DNA of 6,161 nucleotides, from positions 1,548 through 7,708 of the forward strand of contig MHEF01000160.1 of the NCBI GenBank assembly GCA_001805125.1. Reading direction: 5' to 3'. Of this stretch, positions 6,073 through 6,161 are shown piece by piece. The notes beneath the pieces were generated by a model. It saw only the letters and a program-made list of their open reading frames with translations, was not told the origin of the DNA and ran no database searches. A program made the position numbers and the translations under genes. Numbering within the stretch: position 1 is the stretch's first letter; the number at the start of each line of letters is the position of its first letter. The stretch is from Nitrospirae bacterium RBG_13_39_12. GTDB lineage: Bacteria > Nitrospirota > Thermodesulfovibrionia > Thermodesulfovibrionales > SM23-35.

Positions 6073-6081
6073 TGCTATAAT
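6073..6081 (+). promoter_or_regulatory. Extended -10 promoter for gltX
   Basis: TGCTATAAT is a perfect TATAAT (6076-6081) with the TGn extension that can replace a good -35 box; no strong -35 is seen at 17 bp upstream. It would start transcription near 6088, giving an ~18-nt leader that contains the GGGGGA ribosome-binding site (6094-6099), 6 nt before the gltX ATG. A weaker candidate, TGGTATACT (5956-5964), lies further upstream. Confidence 0.55.
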
Positions 6082-6105
6082 TTACGAGTTTATGGGGGAT
6101 AGTTA

Positions 6106-6161
6106 ATGGTAAGAGTAAGGTTTGCACCAAGTCCAACAGGACATCTGCATATAGGTGGAGT
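6106..6161 (+). CDS. gltX: Glutamyl-tRNA synthetase, N-terminus (3' partial)
   Basis: The first 18 complete codons read MVRVRFAPSPTGHLHIGG and run off the right edge. This is the start of the Rossmann-fold catalytic domain of class Ic glutamyl-tRNA synthetase: the RFAPSPTGxLHIGG block holds the HIGH-type ATP-binding signature (HLHIGG, residues 13-18). The enzyme attaches glutamate to tRNA-Glu, and in many bacteria also to tRNA-Gln for later amidation. The closely related GlnRS or the tRNA-modifying Glu-Q-Rsp share part of this signature, but the residues R-F-A-P-S-P-T-G right at the N-terminus favour GltX. The ATG has a GGGGGA site at good spacing and is preceded by its own promoter, so it is not part of the genes to its left. 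Confidence 0.9.
   Translation, partial: MVRVRFAPSPTGHLHIGG

Overview
The window is a moderately AT-rich piece of a Gram-negative bacterial chromosome. Two lipobox-type lipoproteins and one outer-membrane beta-barrel protein point to a diderm cell. The lineage cannot be read with certainty. An anaerobic or environmental group such as Nitrospirota or a deltaproteobacterial lineage is a guess from the gene mix.

Left part (2-4531, all + strand): the 3' nine-tenths or so of a thiamine-diphosphate (acetolactate synthase-like) enzyme is followed by four tightly packed genes. These are a DUF2878-type inner-membrane protein, a lipoprotein with a formylglycine-generating-enzyme-like (SUMF1) fold that lacks the catalytic cysteines, a small single-domain cupin, and a secreted beta-barrel protein. 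Gaps are 30, -20 (overlap), 32 and 15 nt, so one transcript is likely. Three of the five products are envelope proteins, but no shared pathway can be proved from sequence.

Middle (4532-4853): this is a scar region. On the - strand, directly abutting the barrel gene, lie the ribosome-binding site and the first ~33 codons of a DJ-1/PfpI-like gene whose remainder is missing. Next comes a ~142-bp MITE-like element with 28-bp terminal inverted repeats and a nested hairpin.

Right part (4854-5713, - strand): the most unusual gene is a lipoprotein whose mature domain resembles pyruvoyl-dependent arginine decarboxylase. It retains the Ser-Ser self-cleavage site and aligned active-site Asn, Asp and Glu residues. 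It appears translationally coupled (TAGTG) to an upstream reading frame that has lost its beginning. A helix-turn-helix transposase remnant on the + strand (5692-5925) lies at the broken end.

Far right: an AT-rich spacer carries a strong extended -10 promoter, and the first 18 codons of gltX (glutamyl-tRNA synthetase) run off the window. The layout suggests intact housekeeping and envelope genes around a small region eroded by mobile elements.
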